From assembly GCA_947384285.1 (NCBI GenBank), contig CANDGI010000002.1, forward strand, positions 100,401-164,400: a DNA stretch of 64,000 bases, read 5' to 3'. Each line of letters starts with the position of its first letter. Position 1 is the first letter of the stretch. Under the pieces are notes generated by a model. It was given only the letters and a program-made list of their open reading frames with translations, was not told the DNA's origin and searched no databases. Below, piece after piece: positions 34,825 through 44,608 of this stretch. The stretch is from an uncultured Lachnospiraceae bacterium (GTDB lineage Bacteria > Bacillota > Clostridia > Lachnospirales > Lachnospiraceae). The position numbers were made by a program, and so were the translations under genes.

Positions 34825-35730
34825 CTATAATTTTATTTTAGAAAGCAGATCGCCCAAATTTGTGGAAATGCTCTCGTGAGACACATACTCCTCCACACCC
34901 TTTTGCTTATCCACATCCACCATCTCCTCTTCCAAGGCCTTCATGCTGAGGCTGACCTTATTGTCGTTGGTATTTAAAACCTTTACCTTCACTTCCTGTC
35001 CCACGCTTAACACTTCAGACGGCTTCCCAATCCGTTTCTGGGAAATCTGGGAAATATGCACAAGGCCGCTGATGCCGTCCCCCAGATCCACAAAAGCTCC
35101 GTAAGGCATCAGAGATTCCACCTTGCCTTCCAGGACGCTTCCCGGAACCATGCTGGCAATCCTGCGGTTATGCTCCTCCTGCTGCTCCTCCTTCAAAATC
35201 ACTTTGGCGGAAAGCACCAGCTTCTTTTTGGATTCATCCACGGTGATAACCCTTACCCTTACTTCCTTCCCCAGCCATTCCTCCGTAGCTTCCACATAGG
35301 AAAGGGCAAGCTGGGATGCCGGGATAAATCCGCGGATGCCTTCTACATAGGCTGCAACGCCGCTTGGCACAATGCCCGCCACCTTAACGGAAAGCTCTGT
35401 GCCTTCCTCCTGGCAGGCCTTTAACTTCTCCCAGGCAAGGATATCATTTGCCTCCTTCTTGGACAGCTGGATATTCCCTTCCCCGTCATCCATTTTCACC
35501 ACGGTGGCCTCTATGACGTCTCCTGGATGAACCTCCTCCATCACCTGGAAGTCTGGGTCATTGCTCAAATCCTCCACCTTAATGATTCCCTGGGCATAAT
35601 ATTTTAAATCCAGCGTCACGTCTTCCTCGCTTACCCCGATTACGGTCCCGGAAATAATATCCCCTTCTTTGATTTTGCGGAATGACGCTTCCAATTCCTC
35701 TTTATAATCTTCCATTGTTTCTGCCATCAT
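34825..35730 (-). CDS. S1-domain RNA-binding protein (short RpsA-like)
   Basis: 301 aa with three S1 domains (about residues 20-95, 105-180, 195-265; the last contains PYGAFVDLGDGISGLVHIS). Low-GC Firmicutes often carry such shortened S1 proteins, which help mRNA binding or act as general RNA chaperones. ATG at 35730 or 35727, with AAGGAG upstream. Between its stop and the next gene, 34735-34824 has three copies of TTTCCTAT/ATAGGAAA that can form a hairpin. Confidence 0.87.
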   Translation of the reverse strand: MMAETMEDYKEELEASFRKIKEGDIISGTVIGVSEEDVTLDLKYYAQGIIKVEDLSNDPDFQVMEEVHPGDVIEATVVKMDDGEGNIQLSKKEANDILAWEKLKACQEEGTELSVKVAGIVPSGVAAYVEGIRGFIPASQLALSYVEATEEWLGKEVRVRVITVDESKKKLVLSAKVILKEEQQEEHNRRIASMVPGSVLEGKVESLMPYGAFVDLGDGISGLVHISQISQKRIGKPSEVLSVGQEVKVKVLNTNDNKVSLSMKALEEEMVDVDKQKGVEEYVSHESISTNLGDLLSKIKL

Positions 35731-35914
35731 CAATTCTCCTTTTCCATAGATTTCCTACATACAACATAATTATATTTATTTTACCAAAAATATCGCAAAA
35801 ATACCAGAAAAATATTGCTTTTTTATCTTTCAGTCCCAAAGCCTAACCTGGATAAACCAGAAACGCACAAGACTAAACTTTTGCCATTTTGCACAGGAAA
35901 TTGTTCCTAGATGC

Positions 35915-37792
35915 CTAAGACTCTACCATTTCCAGCAATTTTCCAGTGATATCCGCCATATTCGAGGAAACCTGCTTCGTATTCTGTGAAATCTGTACGT
36001 TCTCCTCCACCACGTTGGAAATCCGCCCGATTTGATCCACCGCATGCTCCACGGTCTGTACATTCTGCCTTACCATATCTGTGATTTTTTCCACATCCCG
36101 GTTGGCCTTTTCAATATTTTCCACCACAATGCCAAATGCCTCCACGGTCTGCTCCGTAATTGCCTGCCCATCTTCCACCGCCAGGATTGAATTGGTAATC
36201 AGCTCATTGGTCTCCCGGGCTGCCTGGGCACTTCTGGCTGCAAGCTCGCCGACCTGGGTTGCCACCACTGCAAAGCCTTTTCCCATCTCCCCCGCTCTTG
36301 CGGCCTCAATGGAAGCATTCAAGGACAGCATATTGGTCTGCTGGGCAATGGAGTTAATCTCATCGATTATTTTCTCAATGGCCATGGACATTTCACTGAT
36401 TTTCTGCATGGAACCCTTAAGCTGCGCCATCCTGGACTGGGTCTGCATAATCCTGTCCGCGGTTTCTACTGTCTCCGCCGTTACATTCACAGAAGCTTCC
36501 ACGCTTTTGTTCAGCTCCTGCATCAAACCGCCCATAATCTGCTTTAAATCCTCTACGGCCTTTTCCTGCTCCCCGGTTCCATGGTGGATATTGTCTGCAT
36601 TCTCTAATGTCTCCCCAGACACATCATTCAAATCCATACAGGCATTCTTCACATTCTCAATCAACGCCTGATTATGCTCCACATCATTTTTCTGCTGCTC
36701 CAAAAGCCTGGCATTTTCTTCCATATTATTGCAGATATTGCCTACCATCTTATTGATGCTGTCTGACAGCAGCACAAATTCCGGGTTCTGCCGCTCGTCT
36801 ACGGTTATCCCAAAATTCCCTTCCGCAATTTCTTTCATGGAATTGGTGATGCGGTTAATCCCCTGGACAATCTTTTTATCGACCAGCTGATTGATGGTTA
36901 TTAGCAGTACGCCGAAAATAATCAGCACGCTGAGAGAAACCACCAGCATCTGATCCCTCCGCGCCTTGTAGTATTCCTTTGCCGGCAGAAAGGTTCCAAA
37001 AACCTTCCCCTCATATTCCTCCGCCTGATAATAACCCTTGGCTCCGTCAACGACTGCCTTGCCCCGCCCTGTAAATTTCTCTGGAAATCCAGCATCCACA
37101 GCAGATGTGCCGATTAGCTCTTCCTTCTGATGAGCCAACAGCAATCCGCTTTCACTGTCAATGGCATACACATATCCATTTTCACCAAACTCAGCGCCAC
37201 CCAAGACCACGTCTATGCCTGTTCCAGCAAGGGTATTTTCCAAAACCTCCGGGCGTACGCCTACCTGGACAAGCCCCTTGGCGTCTCTCCTTGCCACGCC
37301 GATATACTGCATAACAATCCCCTCCGCCACATTGACCTGGGGCTCCTGGGCAATCTCTATGGAAGGGTCATCCACAATCACCATAAAAGCATTGGACTGT
37401 TCGCCGCTTTTCATATCAAATCCAATGTACTCTTTGATGGTGCTGCTTGTTATAATCCCCTCCTCATCAATAATATGTAATTCATTCACCTGCAGCCTGT
37501 CTTTGATTTCATTGAGCCGCTCCGTATCGCCCTCAATGGAGCTGTCCAATACAAGCATATCTGCAAACGCCCTTGTTTTCGCCAGATTGTCTTCACTGAG
37601 GTTTTTTGTAAGTTTTTCAATATTTTCCTCATTGCTCGCCAGCTTTTCCCTTACCTCTGCCAGCTTATCCTGGCTGGAAGATATGTTGCTTCTCTGGTTC
37701 ACAACCGTCTGCAAGGTAAAAACAGCGGAAATTGTCAAAAGAAGCGCTGCAAGCATGTAGATAAAAAGCCGTTTGGTAAAAATTTTTTTCAT
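35915..37792 (-). CDS. Methyl-accepting chemotaxis protein
   Basis: 625 aa. TM1 is at about 10-30, an extracellular Cache-type sensor follows to about 275, TM2 is at about 280-305, and then come a HAMP domain and a cytoplasmic signalling coil. The highly conserved hairpin tip is present ([21 protein letters not shown]). It transmits an unknown ligand signal to CheA and flagella, which fits the flagellin locus. Single gene with its own sigma-A promoter. Confidence 0.93.
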   Translation of the reverse strand: MKKIFTKRLFIYMLAALLLTISAVFTLQTVVNQRSNISSSQDKLAEVREKLASNEENIEKLTKNLSEDNLAKTRAFADMLVLDSSIEGDTERLNEIKDRLQVNELHIIDEEGIITSSTIKEYIGFDMKSGEQSNAFMVIVDDPSIEIAQEPQVNVAEGIVMQYIGVARRDAKGLVQVGVRPEVLENTLAGTGIDVVLGGAEFGENGYVYAIDSESGLLLAHQKEELIGTSAVDAGFPEKFTGRGKAVVDGAKGYYQAEEYEGKVFGTFLPAKEYYKARRDQMLVVSLSVLIIFGVLLITINQLVDKKIVQGINRITNSMKEIAEGNFGITVDERQNPEFVLLSDSINKMVGNICNNMEENARLLEQQKNDVEHNQALIENVKNACMDLNDVSGETLENADNIHHGTGEQEKAVEDLKQIMGGLMQELNKSVEASVNVTAETVETADRIMQTQSRMAQLKGSMQKISEMSMAIEKIIDEINSIAQQTNMLSLNASIEAARAGEMGKGFAVVATQVGELAARSAQAARETNELITNSILAVEDGQAITEQTVEAFGIVVENIEKANRDVEKITDMVRQNVQTVEHAVDQIGRISNVVEENVQISQNTKQVSSNMADITGKLLEMVES

Positions 37793-37859
37793 ACTATCGT
37801 TTCCTCTCTATTAGTCCCGTTTTTCATGTTGAAGCAATTTTCAAACACGCTCTAGTACC

Positions 37860-37888
37860 ATTATACCCAGCGGCAAACATATTTTCAA
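37860..37888 (-). promoter_or_regulatory. Sigma-A promoter of the chemoreceptor gene
   Basis: TTGAAA (37883-37888) and a perfect TATAAT (37860-37865) with a 17-bp spacer on the minus strand. It predicts a leader of about 60 nt. Confidence 0.75.
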
Positions 37889-37932
37889 GGAGTTTTTCTT
37901 CCATTTTTATGTATAAAAATGTTTTCTTCCCC

Positions 37933-39456
37933 TCATCCATCCACCGCTTCGTCCCGCAGCCGCTGCCCCAAAGACGGCTGCACCGTTACAACCCTTGTTG
38001 CCGCCATATCCCTGAACGCCCTGTCATGCTCCACAAACACCATGGTTAGGGAAAATTCCTGGATAAGCTGCTCCACCTGCATCCGGGAATACACATCAAT
38101 AAAATTAAAGGGCTCATCCCACACGTACAGATGGGCCTGCTGGCAAAGGCTCTTTGCCAGCAGGACTTTTTTCTTCTGTCCGCCGGAAAAATCTGAAATA
38201 TCCTTCTCAAACTGCACCCGCTCAAAATCAAGCTTACGCAAAATTGCTTTGAACAAGCTTTCTTCCAGCTGGTTCTGCTCTGCAAACCCAGACAAACTGC
38301 CTTTCAGAAAAGACGTGTCCTGCGGCACATAAGAAACCACAAGGTTTGAACCGATGGCCGCCGTCCCTGTGTGCCCTATGGGCTCCCCCAGCATAAGCTT
38401 AAGCAGGCTGCTTTTGCCGCTGCCGTTCCTTCCATCCAATGCAATCCGCTCTCCCCGGCTTACCGTGAAGGAAACAGGTTCACAGACCTGGTCTGGCCCA
38501 TAACAGATGGCCACGTCTGAAAAAGACGCCAGCGTATCCGTGTGATAAGGAAGGGGCAGAATTTTCAGGTTCTCCGCCCGCTCCATATTTTTCAAAAGCC
38601 CTGCCTTTTCCTCCATTGCCTGGGACTGCCTTGCTTCAATTACCTTGGAACGCTTCATCATTTTTGCCGATTTATGGCCCACATACCCGCGATCCAGCTT
38701 GGAGCCGGAATTCTTTACACCCTTTTTGGATTTTTCTACCTGCTCCGACCAGGCTCCCGTACGCTTTGCCGCCTTCTGCAAGCGGCGGACATCCTTTTGC
38801 AGCCGCTCTTTCCTTGCCCCTTCAAATTCCTGCTGCCGCTGAAAATTTTCCATCCAGGAAGAAAAATTTCCGCTTTGCACATCGATATCCGCCCGGTTTA
38901 AAGAGAGAATATGATCCACGCAGCCGTCCATAAAATGACGGTCATGGGAAACTAAGATGAACCCCCTCTTTTTCTTCAAATAGGATGATACCATCTCCCT
39001 TGCCTTCAAATCCAAATGGTTGGTGGGCTCGTCAATCAGCAGGAAATTCCCTTCTTTTAAAAAGAGGGCGGCAAGCTTTACCTTGGTCTGTTCTCCATTG
39101 GACAGGGTTCCAAAGGGCCGGTAAAGCACCTCCGGCGCCACATCAAGATAAGATAATTCCCGCAAAAGCTCCCACTCTTCCCGAAAGGCACAGATTTCCT
39201 GCAGGATTTCTCCTGTCCACCTGGTTTCATCCGGCACTGGATAGGGAAAATAATCGAACTTTGTGGAACTTATGATTTTTCCGCTGTATTCATACTTCCC
39301 CATCAGAAGATTTAAAAAGGTTGTTTTTCCTCTGCCATTCCTGCCTATGAACCCCAGCTTCCAGTCTGTATCAATCTGAAAGCTTACATTTTCAAAAATA
39401 TTGTCATAGCTGGAAGGATAGGAAAACGTAAGGTTTTCTACTTTTATCATTGACAT
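37933..39456 (-). CDS. Lsa-like ABC-F ribosome protection protein
   Basis: 507 aa, two ABC ATPase domains in one chain and no membrane segment. N-terminal motifs are FIGRNGRGKTT, LSNGEQTK and LLIDEPTNHLD; C-terminal motifs are DGRNGSGKSS, FSGGQKKK and WDEPFNFID. The opening DTDWKLGFIGRNGRGKTT and DEPFNFID forms point to the Lsa/Vga/CplR branch, which displaces lincosamides, pleuromutilins and streptogramin A from the ribosome. The basic linker (residues ~190-270) is the antibiotic-resistance arm. An intrinsic terminator sits directly before its ribosome binding site, which suggests antibiotic-induced attenuation. Confidence 0.88.
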   Translation of the reverse strand: MSMIKVENLTFSYPSSYDNIFENVSFQIDTDWKLGFIGRNGRGKTTFLNLLMGKYEYSGKIISSTKFDYFPYPVPDETRWTGEILQEICAFREEWELLRELSYLDVAPEVLYRPFGTLSNGEQTKVKLAALFLKEGNFLLIDEPTNHLDLKAREMVSSYLKKKRGFILVSHDRHFMDGCVDHILSLNRADIDVQSGNFSSWMENFQRQQEFEGARKERLQKDVRRLQKAAKRTGAWSEQVEKSKKGVKNSGSKLDRGYVGHKSAKMMKRSKVIEARQSQAMEEKAGLLKNMERAENLKILPLPYHTDTLASFSDVAICYGPDQVCEPVSFTVSRGERIALDGRNGSGKSSLLKLMLGEPIGHTGTAAIGSNLVVSYVPQDTSFLKGSLSGFAEQNQLEESLFKAILRKLDFERVQFEKDISDFSGGQKKKVLLAKSLCQQAHLYVWDEPFNFIDVYSRMQVEQLIQEFSLTMVFVEHDRAFRDMAATRVVTVQPSLGQRLRDEAVDG

Positions 39457-39475
39457 TCTTTCACACCTCCTAAAC

Positions 39476-39512
39476 GAAAAAAGAGCTGCAGGAAAACGGA
39501 ATCCTACAGCCC
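39476..39512 (-). promoter_or_regulatory. Transcription attenuator before the ABC-F gene
   Basis: On the minus strand GCTGTAGGA (39502-39510) pairs with TCCTGCAGC (39485-39493) with one wobble, then TCTTTTTTCG. Only 4 bp separate this from the TAGGAGG ribosome site, so no promoter fits between. Transcripts of the ABC-F gene must pass the terminator. Confidence 0.7.
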
Positions 39513-39547
39513 AACAAACGCAATTATGCCGCTTTTCAACAGCAGAT

Positions 39548-39730
39548 TTACATTTTTTTAAGCTCCGAAAGCTGTTTTACTTCTTCTAATTTGAGCCCTG
39601 TATACTCTGCGATCTTTTCGACAGGCAGTTCTCCGCCTTTGAGCATCTTAAGAGCCATCTCTCTTTTTGTTTCCTTCTGTCCTGTATTTAAAATCCTACG
39701 TGCTTCTGTGCCTCCTAATACACCCTTCAT
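39548..39730 (-). pseudogene. Stand-alone C-terminal tail of an Rpn/PD-(D/E)XK family protein
   Basis: 60 aa. Residues ~20-58 (KREMALKMLKGGELPVEKIA, then YTGLKLEEVKQL) resemble the helical tail of Rpn-type nucleases/transposases and the fragment at 6751-6882. It has an ATG with GGTGAGG upstream, so it could be expressed, but the nuclease core is missing. It lies upstream of the attenuator and may act as part of the ABC-F leader transcript. Confidence 0.5.
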
Positions 39731-39878
39731 ATTCCTCACCTTTGCCTTTCTAAATTATTTTCAATTTTAATTTTTATTCATGACTCAAAAATCCCCTTAC
39801 AGGAATTAAGTTCATTATGCTACAAAAACAGCAAAAATGGAATAGTTTTTAGCGAAAAAATAAAAGAAAATAGCAAAA

Positions 39879-41234
39879 TCATCCATCAAATTCCCTTGTA
39901 ATATCTTTCAGCCACCGAAAACTCTTATAATGGCGGTATACGATGGGAATTTTCCAAAATTCATCCAAACACAAAACAAAATACACAGCCATAGGCGGAA
40001 GCTTTAGTACGAATGCAGCCAAAATGCCCAGGGGCACACTGACAAACCACATATCTACAATATCACAGACCATCCCAAACCTGGAATCCCCGCCTGCCCG
40101 GAAAATTCCTGCAATCAGCAAGGTATTCATGGCCTGCCCCACCACATAATAGGAGCTGATAAACAGCATAACGTTCAGATATCCGCTTGCCCGGTCCGTC
40201 AAATTGAAAAAATAAAAGACCAAGGGACGAATCAGCAATAGGAACATTCCTGTAAAAATCCCTATGGCCAAAGTGACATAGCAGGATCTTCTGGCATCGC
40301 GCTTGGCCTCCTCCATCTTCCCTTCCCCAATCTCAATGCCCAGCAAGACGGAGGCGCCTGCGCCAAGGGCAAAACACAGGATTGTGCAAAGATTCCGCAC
40401 GGTGGAAGCCACGGAGCTTGCCGCCACCACATCTGCATTCAGGCGGCCCATAATTGCAGAATACATGGAAAAGGCTACCGTCCATGCACAGTCATTGATC
40501 AGCGCGGGGACGGCATATTTCACAAAATCCTGGAATAATAATCTGTGGCTGCCAAACATAATCCGAAGATTTACCCGGAATACCTTTCCCCGGGCAGCAT
40601 CCAATACGCACAGCAGCAATTCCAAAATCCGGGCACTCACCGTTCCGATTGCAACCCCCATAACGCCCAGTTTTGGCGCGCCGCCTATCCCAAAAATAAA
40701 AACTGCATTTAATAATATATTCGCTGCAAGCGCAACCGTGCTTATTGCTGTACTTACATTCGCCCGTTCCATGCTTCTCAAAACGCAGAGATAAACCTGG
40801 GAGAAGCTCATGCATACATAGGAAATGCCGATAATCCGGAGATATCCGGCTCCGATTGCAATCAATTCTCCATCATTTGTATAAATCCTCATCAGCATCT
40901 GCGGCACTGCCACTGCTCCGCCTGCAAGAACTATGGTAATCACTGCCGCTATTTTCACAGCAATGCCCATCACCGCCTGAATAGAATTGGTATCCTTCTT
41001 TCCCCAATACTGGGACGCCAGCATGGTAACGCCGGAAGAAATGCCAAAGAAAACCCCGGACAATAGAAACTGGAACTGGTTTGCCAAAGACACAGCTGAT
41101 AATTCTGTCTGCCCTACATACCCCAGCATAAATACATCCGCAGAATTCACTGCATTGGTAATAAAATTCTGGATGGTTATGGGAACCACCAACGACGCAA
41201 GGGCACGGTAAAATCTCTTACTTTCTGCTTTCAT
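39879..41234 (-). CDS. MATE-family multidrug/Na+ antiporter
   Basis: 451 aa with 12 predicted membrane segments in two similar halves, as in the NorM/DinF-type MATE family (ITIQNFITNAVNSADVFMLG, GVTMLASQYWGKKD, repeated as SSVASTVRNLCTIL and GASVLLGIEIGEGK). It exports cationic compounds; the substrate is not predictable. GGGAGG lies directly after a terminator (41250-41281), so expression likely depends on readthrough from ychF. Confidence 0.9.
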   Translation of the reverse strand: MKAESKRFYRALASLVVPITIQNFITNAVNSADVFMLGYVGQTELSAVSLANQFQFLLSGVFFGISSGVTMLASQYWGKKDTNSIQAVMGIAVKIAAVITIVLAGGAVAVPQMLMRIYTNDGELIAIGAGYLRIIGISYVCMSFSQVYLCVLRSMERANVSTAISTVALAANILLNAVFIFGIGGAPKLGVMGVAIGTVSARILELLLCVLDAARGKVFRVNLRIMFGSHRLLFQDFVKYAVPALINDCAWTVAFSMYSAIMGRLNADVVAASSVASTVRNLCTILCFALGAGASVLLGIEIGEGKMEEAKRDARRSCYVTLAIGIFTGMFLLLIRPLVFYFFNLTDRASGYLNVMLFISSYYVVGQAMNTLLIAGIFRAGGDSRFGMVCDIVDMWFVSVPLGILAAFVLKLPPMAVYFVLCLDEFWKIPIVYRHYKSFRWLKDITREFDG

Positions 41235-41249
41235 TCATATATTCCTCCC

Positions 41250-41281
41250 AAAAAAAGACCCAAAACCATTGAGGTTCTGGG
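41250..41281 (-). terminator. Terminator abutting the MATE ribosome binding site
   Basis: On the minus strand CCCAGAACC (41273-41281) pairs with GGTTTTGGG (41259-41267), one wobble, 5-nt loop, then TCTTTTTTT running straight into GGGAGG. It terminates ychF and may work as an attenuator for the MATE gene. Confidence 0.75.
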
Positions 41282-41314
41282 AATCTTTCTACCGGCAGAT
41301 ACAATATTGCATAT

Positions 41315-42412
41315 CTATACATTAAACCGAAACAGGATGACGTCGCCGTCTTTCACCACGTACTCTTTTCCTTCCAGGCCTACCAAGCCCTTTTCTTTTG
41401 CTGCTGCCAGGGAACCGCAGTCCAGCAGATCCTGGTAATTTACCACCTCCGCGCGGATAAACCCACGTTCAAAATCTGAATGGATTTTCCCTGCCGCCTG
41501 GGGCGCCTTTGTACCTTTTTTGATGGTCCATGCACGTGTTTCATCTTCTCCCGAAGTCAGATAGCTAATCAGCCCTAACAGGCTGTAGCTTGCCTTAATC
41601 AATTTTTCCAAGCCAGATTCCTCTAATCCCAGTTCTTCCAGGAACATCGCCTTCTCTTCCTCGTCCAGCTCTGCGATTTCCTGTTCGATCTGCGCGCAGA
41701 TCACAAATACTTCGCAGTGCTCCTCTGCCGCATTTTTCCGAACCTCCTGCACAAAAGCATTGCCAGCGCCGTCCTCTGCCAAATCATCCTCTGCCACATT
41801 TGCAGCGTAAATCACCGGCTTTGCCGTCAGCAGGTTATAGCCCTGGAACCAAAGCGCTTCGTCCTCATCCTCTATCTCAAAGGTTTTTGCAAGCTTTCCC
41901 TCTTCTAAATGAGCCTTTACCCGTTCCAGCAAATCCAGCTCCTTGGCAAGGGTCTTGTCCATCCTGGCGCCTTTACTGGTTTTGGCAATCCTCCGCTCCA
42001 GAATCTCAATATCCGAAAAAATTAATTCCAGATTTATTGTTTCAATATCACGCACCGGATTGATGGTTCCATCCACATGGACAATATTGCTGTCCTCAAA
42101 GCAGCGCACCACATGGACAATGGCATCCACCTCACGGATGTTGGATAAAAACTGGTTTCCCAATCCCTCACCCTTGCTGGCGCCCTTGACCAGCCCGGCA
42201 ATGTCTACAAATTCAATGACTGCCGGCGTCACCTTCCTAGACTGATACAAATCCCCTAGCTTTTTCAGCCGCTCATCCGGCACGGTTACGATGCCCACAT
42301 TGGGGTCTATCGTGCAAAAGGGATAATTTGCAGACTCTGCTCCTGCTTTTGTCAATGAGTTAAACAGTGTACTTTTTCCTACGTTGGGCAAACCTACGAT
42401 TCCTAGTTTCAT
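41315..42412 (-). CDS. ychF: Redox-regulated ATPase YchF (Obg-like)
   Basis: 365 aa, normal length. P-loop GLPNVGKSTLFN, DIAGLVKGASKGEGLG, a coiled-coil insertion at about 125-200 and the C-terminal TGS domain identify it. It is a ribosome-associated ATPase. Unusually, TATAAT is only 5 bp upstream of the ATG and no good Shine-Dalgarno is present, which hints at a leaderless mRNA, although no good -35 accompanies it. Confidence 0.95.
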   Translation of the reverse strand: MKLGIVGLPNVGKSTLFNSLTKAGAESANYPFCTIDPNVGIVTVPDERLKKLGDLYQSRKVTPAVIEFVDIAGLVKGASKGEGLGNQFLSNIREVDAIVHVVRCFEDSNIVHVDGTINPVRDIETINLELIFSDIEILERRIAKTSKGARMDKTLAKELDLLERVKAHLEEGKLAKTFEIEDEDEALWFQGYNLLTAKPVIYAANVAEDDLAEDGAGNAFVQEVRKNAAEEHCEVFVICAQIEQEIAELDEEEKAMFLEELGLEESGLEKLIKASYSLLGLISYLTSGEDETRAWTIKKGTKAPQAAGKIHSDFERGFIRAEVVNYQDLLDCGSLAAAKEKGLVGLEGKEYVVKDGDVILFRFNV

Positions 42413-42558
42413 ATCTAATTATACCTATCCGAAAATCCTTTATTTTCAAGGGTTTCTTCCTTTCTCTATAATTACTATGAAAGCTGAAGCTTTCACAGCA
42501 TGGATGGCCATGCGGCCCGCCAAACGGCTGGCTGTGCATGATGGGGGGGTACTATACA

Positions 42559-42758
42559 AATCACTATACAATTTTTGATTGCAGCCGCTTCTTCTGTCAA
42601 AGGCACATCACGATAGCTGGATATGGTAGATGACTTGTAATCATCCTTCATCTGATTTAGAACATTCTGACAGTGCATCGGTTTTACCTCTGAAAGCATC
42701 ATATTGCCGATACACTTCTTTATATTATGCTCAAACCGTTCTTTATATTTTGAACTGA
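42559..42758 (-). pseudogene. Remnant of a tyrosine integrase
   Basis: The frame reads SSKYKERFEHNIKKCIGNM, then VKPMHCQNVLNQMKDDYKSS, which is the core-binding domain of phage/ICE-type integrases. It jumps directly to RDVPLTEEA, typical of the later catalytic domain, so the middle has been deleted. An in-frame stop precedes it. The flank 42480-42558 is palindromic and GC-richer. Confidence 0.5.
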
Positions 42759-42944
42759 TTTACCAGTTCTCCTGCTTACAAATCGTGTTGTATCCCAACA
42801 AAAAAATTCGATATAAACTGATATTATAGCATATCTCCTAGCATTATGGAATAAGCAAATTGAATTTTATGCATAAATCTTCCTTAAATTTCCAGACTTT
42901 TTGATATGTACTGCTCAAACTCTTTCCTTTTTACCAACTTTTTA

Positions 42945-43283
42945 CTACCGACATTTACAAAATTGAACGAACACATCTAATATAGTCTTAATTATACTTT
43001 CTATATCGTCTTGCGAAATTATGCTAAACTGCTTTGATTCATTTAATAACTCAATTCTCCTTTCATTTTCATTAAGGTTATTGTTAATAATTATTTTATT
43101 GGCATCTCCCATTACAGAAGCTTTTACTCTACATTCCATTATAGAATCATATAGTATATCGTCATTATATAGTCTTGCCAATGGCATTCCTTTTGACTTT
43201 GAATAATTAAATGCTGCTTTCTTAAATTTTCCATTTGATGTTACAATCTTAGATCCTTGCTGATAGTGCAGCTTTAAATCCAA
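42945..43283 (-). pseudogene. C-terminal fragment of an Mrr-like restriction endonuclease
   Basis: 112 aa, AT-rich. SKIVTSNGKFKKAAFNYSKS and GMPLARLYNDD match the last strand-helix portion of the Mrr_cat nuclease fold, which normally follows the D-(Q/E)xK catalytic motif. That motif and everything before it are missing, and there is only a TTG start too close to GGAGG. It is probably a horizontally acquired remnant. Confidence 0.45.
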
Positions 43284-43983
43284 GACCTCCGATATTCAAA
43301 ATGTTAAGTTTTTAACATACCCGCTGCAGCTTTACGCTTTCATGCCCTTCTCTGTTTAATCTCTCTTTCTGCTTTCTTGCCGAAATTATTGTAAAATGCA
43401 GCTTCTTCCGCTATTGTCATTAGTAACCGCTCTCACACTCTTAATCGTCTTGAACTTCACAATATGCTTAAAATCCCAAGATATGATGCAGTCACAAGCA
43501 TTGGCAGCAGCGGCGGCACTCTTGCAGTTTCTTAAAATACTTTTCTTTTCCCATAGGTACGCTTCCTTCTATTGCTAGAAAAAAGCCCAATACAGCAATT
43601 TGTATTTTACCATACCCAAGCTTAAATGTCCATATCTTGTTCTGCTCAGATTTACTCGAATATAAACCCAATTAAAGAACAATGCCCCGCAAAGAGCATT
43701 GTTCTTTTTTCCACAATCCTCCACTGCAGACAAGACAATTTCCAACATCAAAAGGAACTGTTGCATTTCAAACTGCTGCGGTCGGAAAGCTTTGTAAAAT
43801 CATTGAATGTACGCCAATCAATATTTTTAGATTTACTGATTAGGAATGACTGCAGATCAGCCGGACTCTTTCATAATTATAGGCATCTGCGCAAATATGC
43901 TTATGTACACTGCTGGCTGGCATTGGAAATATCCAGATTACTGTAAAAATAGTTATTATAAATACCATATGCAAATCCATGCT
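43284..43983. other. AT-rich gap with one terminator
   Basis: About 700 bp. Only one firm structure is visible: a perfect 12-bp terminator stem at 43674-43708 (AAAGAACAATGC and complement) followed by T6 on the plus strand. Open frames on both strands lack ribosome sites and recognisable motifs, and look like decayed coding DNA. Confidence 0.5.
43674..43710 (+). terminator. Orphan intrinsic terminator
   Basis: AAAGAACAATGC (43674-43685) pairs with GCATTGTTCTTT (43696-43707), 10-nt loop, then TTT. No intact gene precedes it on the plus strand, which supports gene loss here. Confidence 0.65.
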
Positions 43984-44520
43984 TTATGCAATTTGCTCAA
44001 TACGGCATTTTTGACATAATGGATAGCTTGAAACAAAGGGATTCATTTTATCTTCCATTGCAGAAAATGATGCGCCATAAAAATATAATGCGGTAAATTC
44101 ATCAAGTTCCCTGTAACTGTACATGCGTCCGATTTCCTCAATTGCCTGTTCCAATTGTTCAATTGCATAATTTATATCACAGCTTTTGTATATTTCTTCC
44201 GGCAAATCCGACCCATTCATATAAATTGCCAAGCCTTCTAATGTGCCGACAGGAACCGGCGGTTCCACTCCACGTAAAAGAGATCCTTTCGGAATGCCTA
44301 TGGCATTGAGCAGGTTTACAAGCCACTCCAAACTTTTCCGGTCGTCGTAAAAATCAATTTCAATATCGCAGCTGTCTATTTCTCCATTCTCCTTTAGCAA
44401 TGTTCCCCCGCCTGTTATCTCCCCCGCTTTATTTTCTTGAAAAATCTCCTGTAAAGCATCTTCCAGCTCAAATCTGTGTTTTGGCTGAAAACGGGCGTTC
44501 AAATGTAATATTAATTGCAT
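43984..44520 (-). CDS. Uncharacterised protein
   Basis: 178 aa. The start at 44520 has GGAGG with good spacing; the open frame continues upstream but in non-homologous DNA. It begins with a beta-strand/helix unit (MQLILHLNARFQPKHRFELE), continues CDIEIDFYDDRKSLEWLVNL and IPKGSLLRGVEP, and ends in a CxxC-type pair (YPLCQKCRIEQIA). The overall pattern resembles small cytosolic immunity-type proteins, but I cannot assign a family. Confidence 0.6.
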   Translation of the reverse strand: MQLILHLNARFQPKHRFELEDALQEIFQENKAGEITGGGTLLKENGEIDSCDIEIDFYDDRKSLEWLVNLLNAIGIPKGSLLRGVEPPVPVGTLEGLAIYMNGSDLPEEIYKSCDINYAIEQLEQAIEEIGRMYSYRELDEFTALYFYGASFSAMEDKMNPFVSSYPLCQKCRIEQIA

Positions 44521-44608
44521 TTTTCTTCCTCCATATACTTTCATTTTTTTCATCTTTCTGTAGTCAGAGGCCACCTTTATGCTTCCTGGCAAAAACAGCG
44601 TTCTGCAG

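Noticed and set aside
43396-43946. Plus-strand open frames in the AT-rich gap
   Set aside because: No ribosome sites, no recognisable motifs, and one is interrupted by a terminator.
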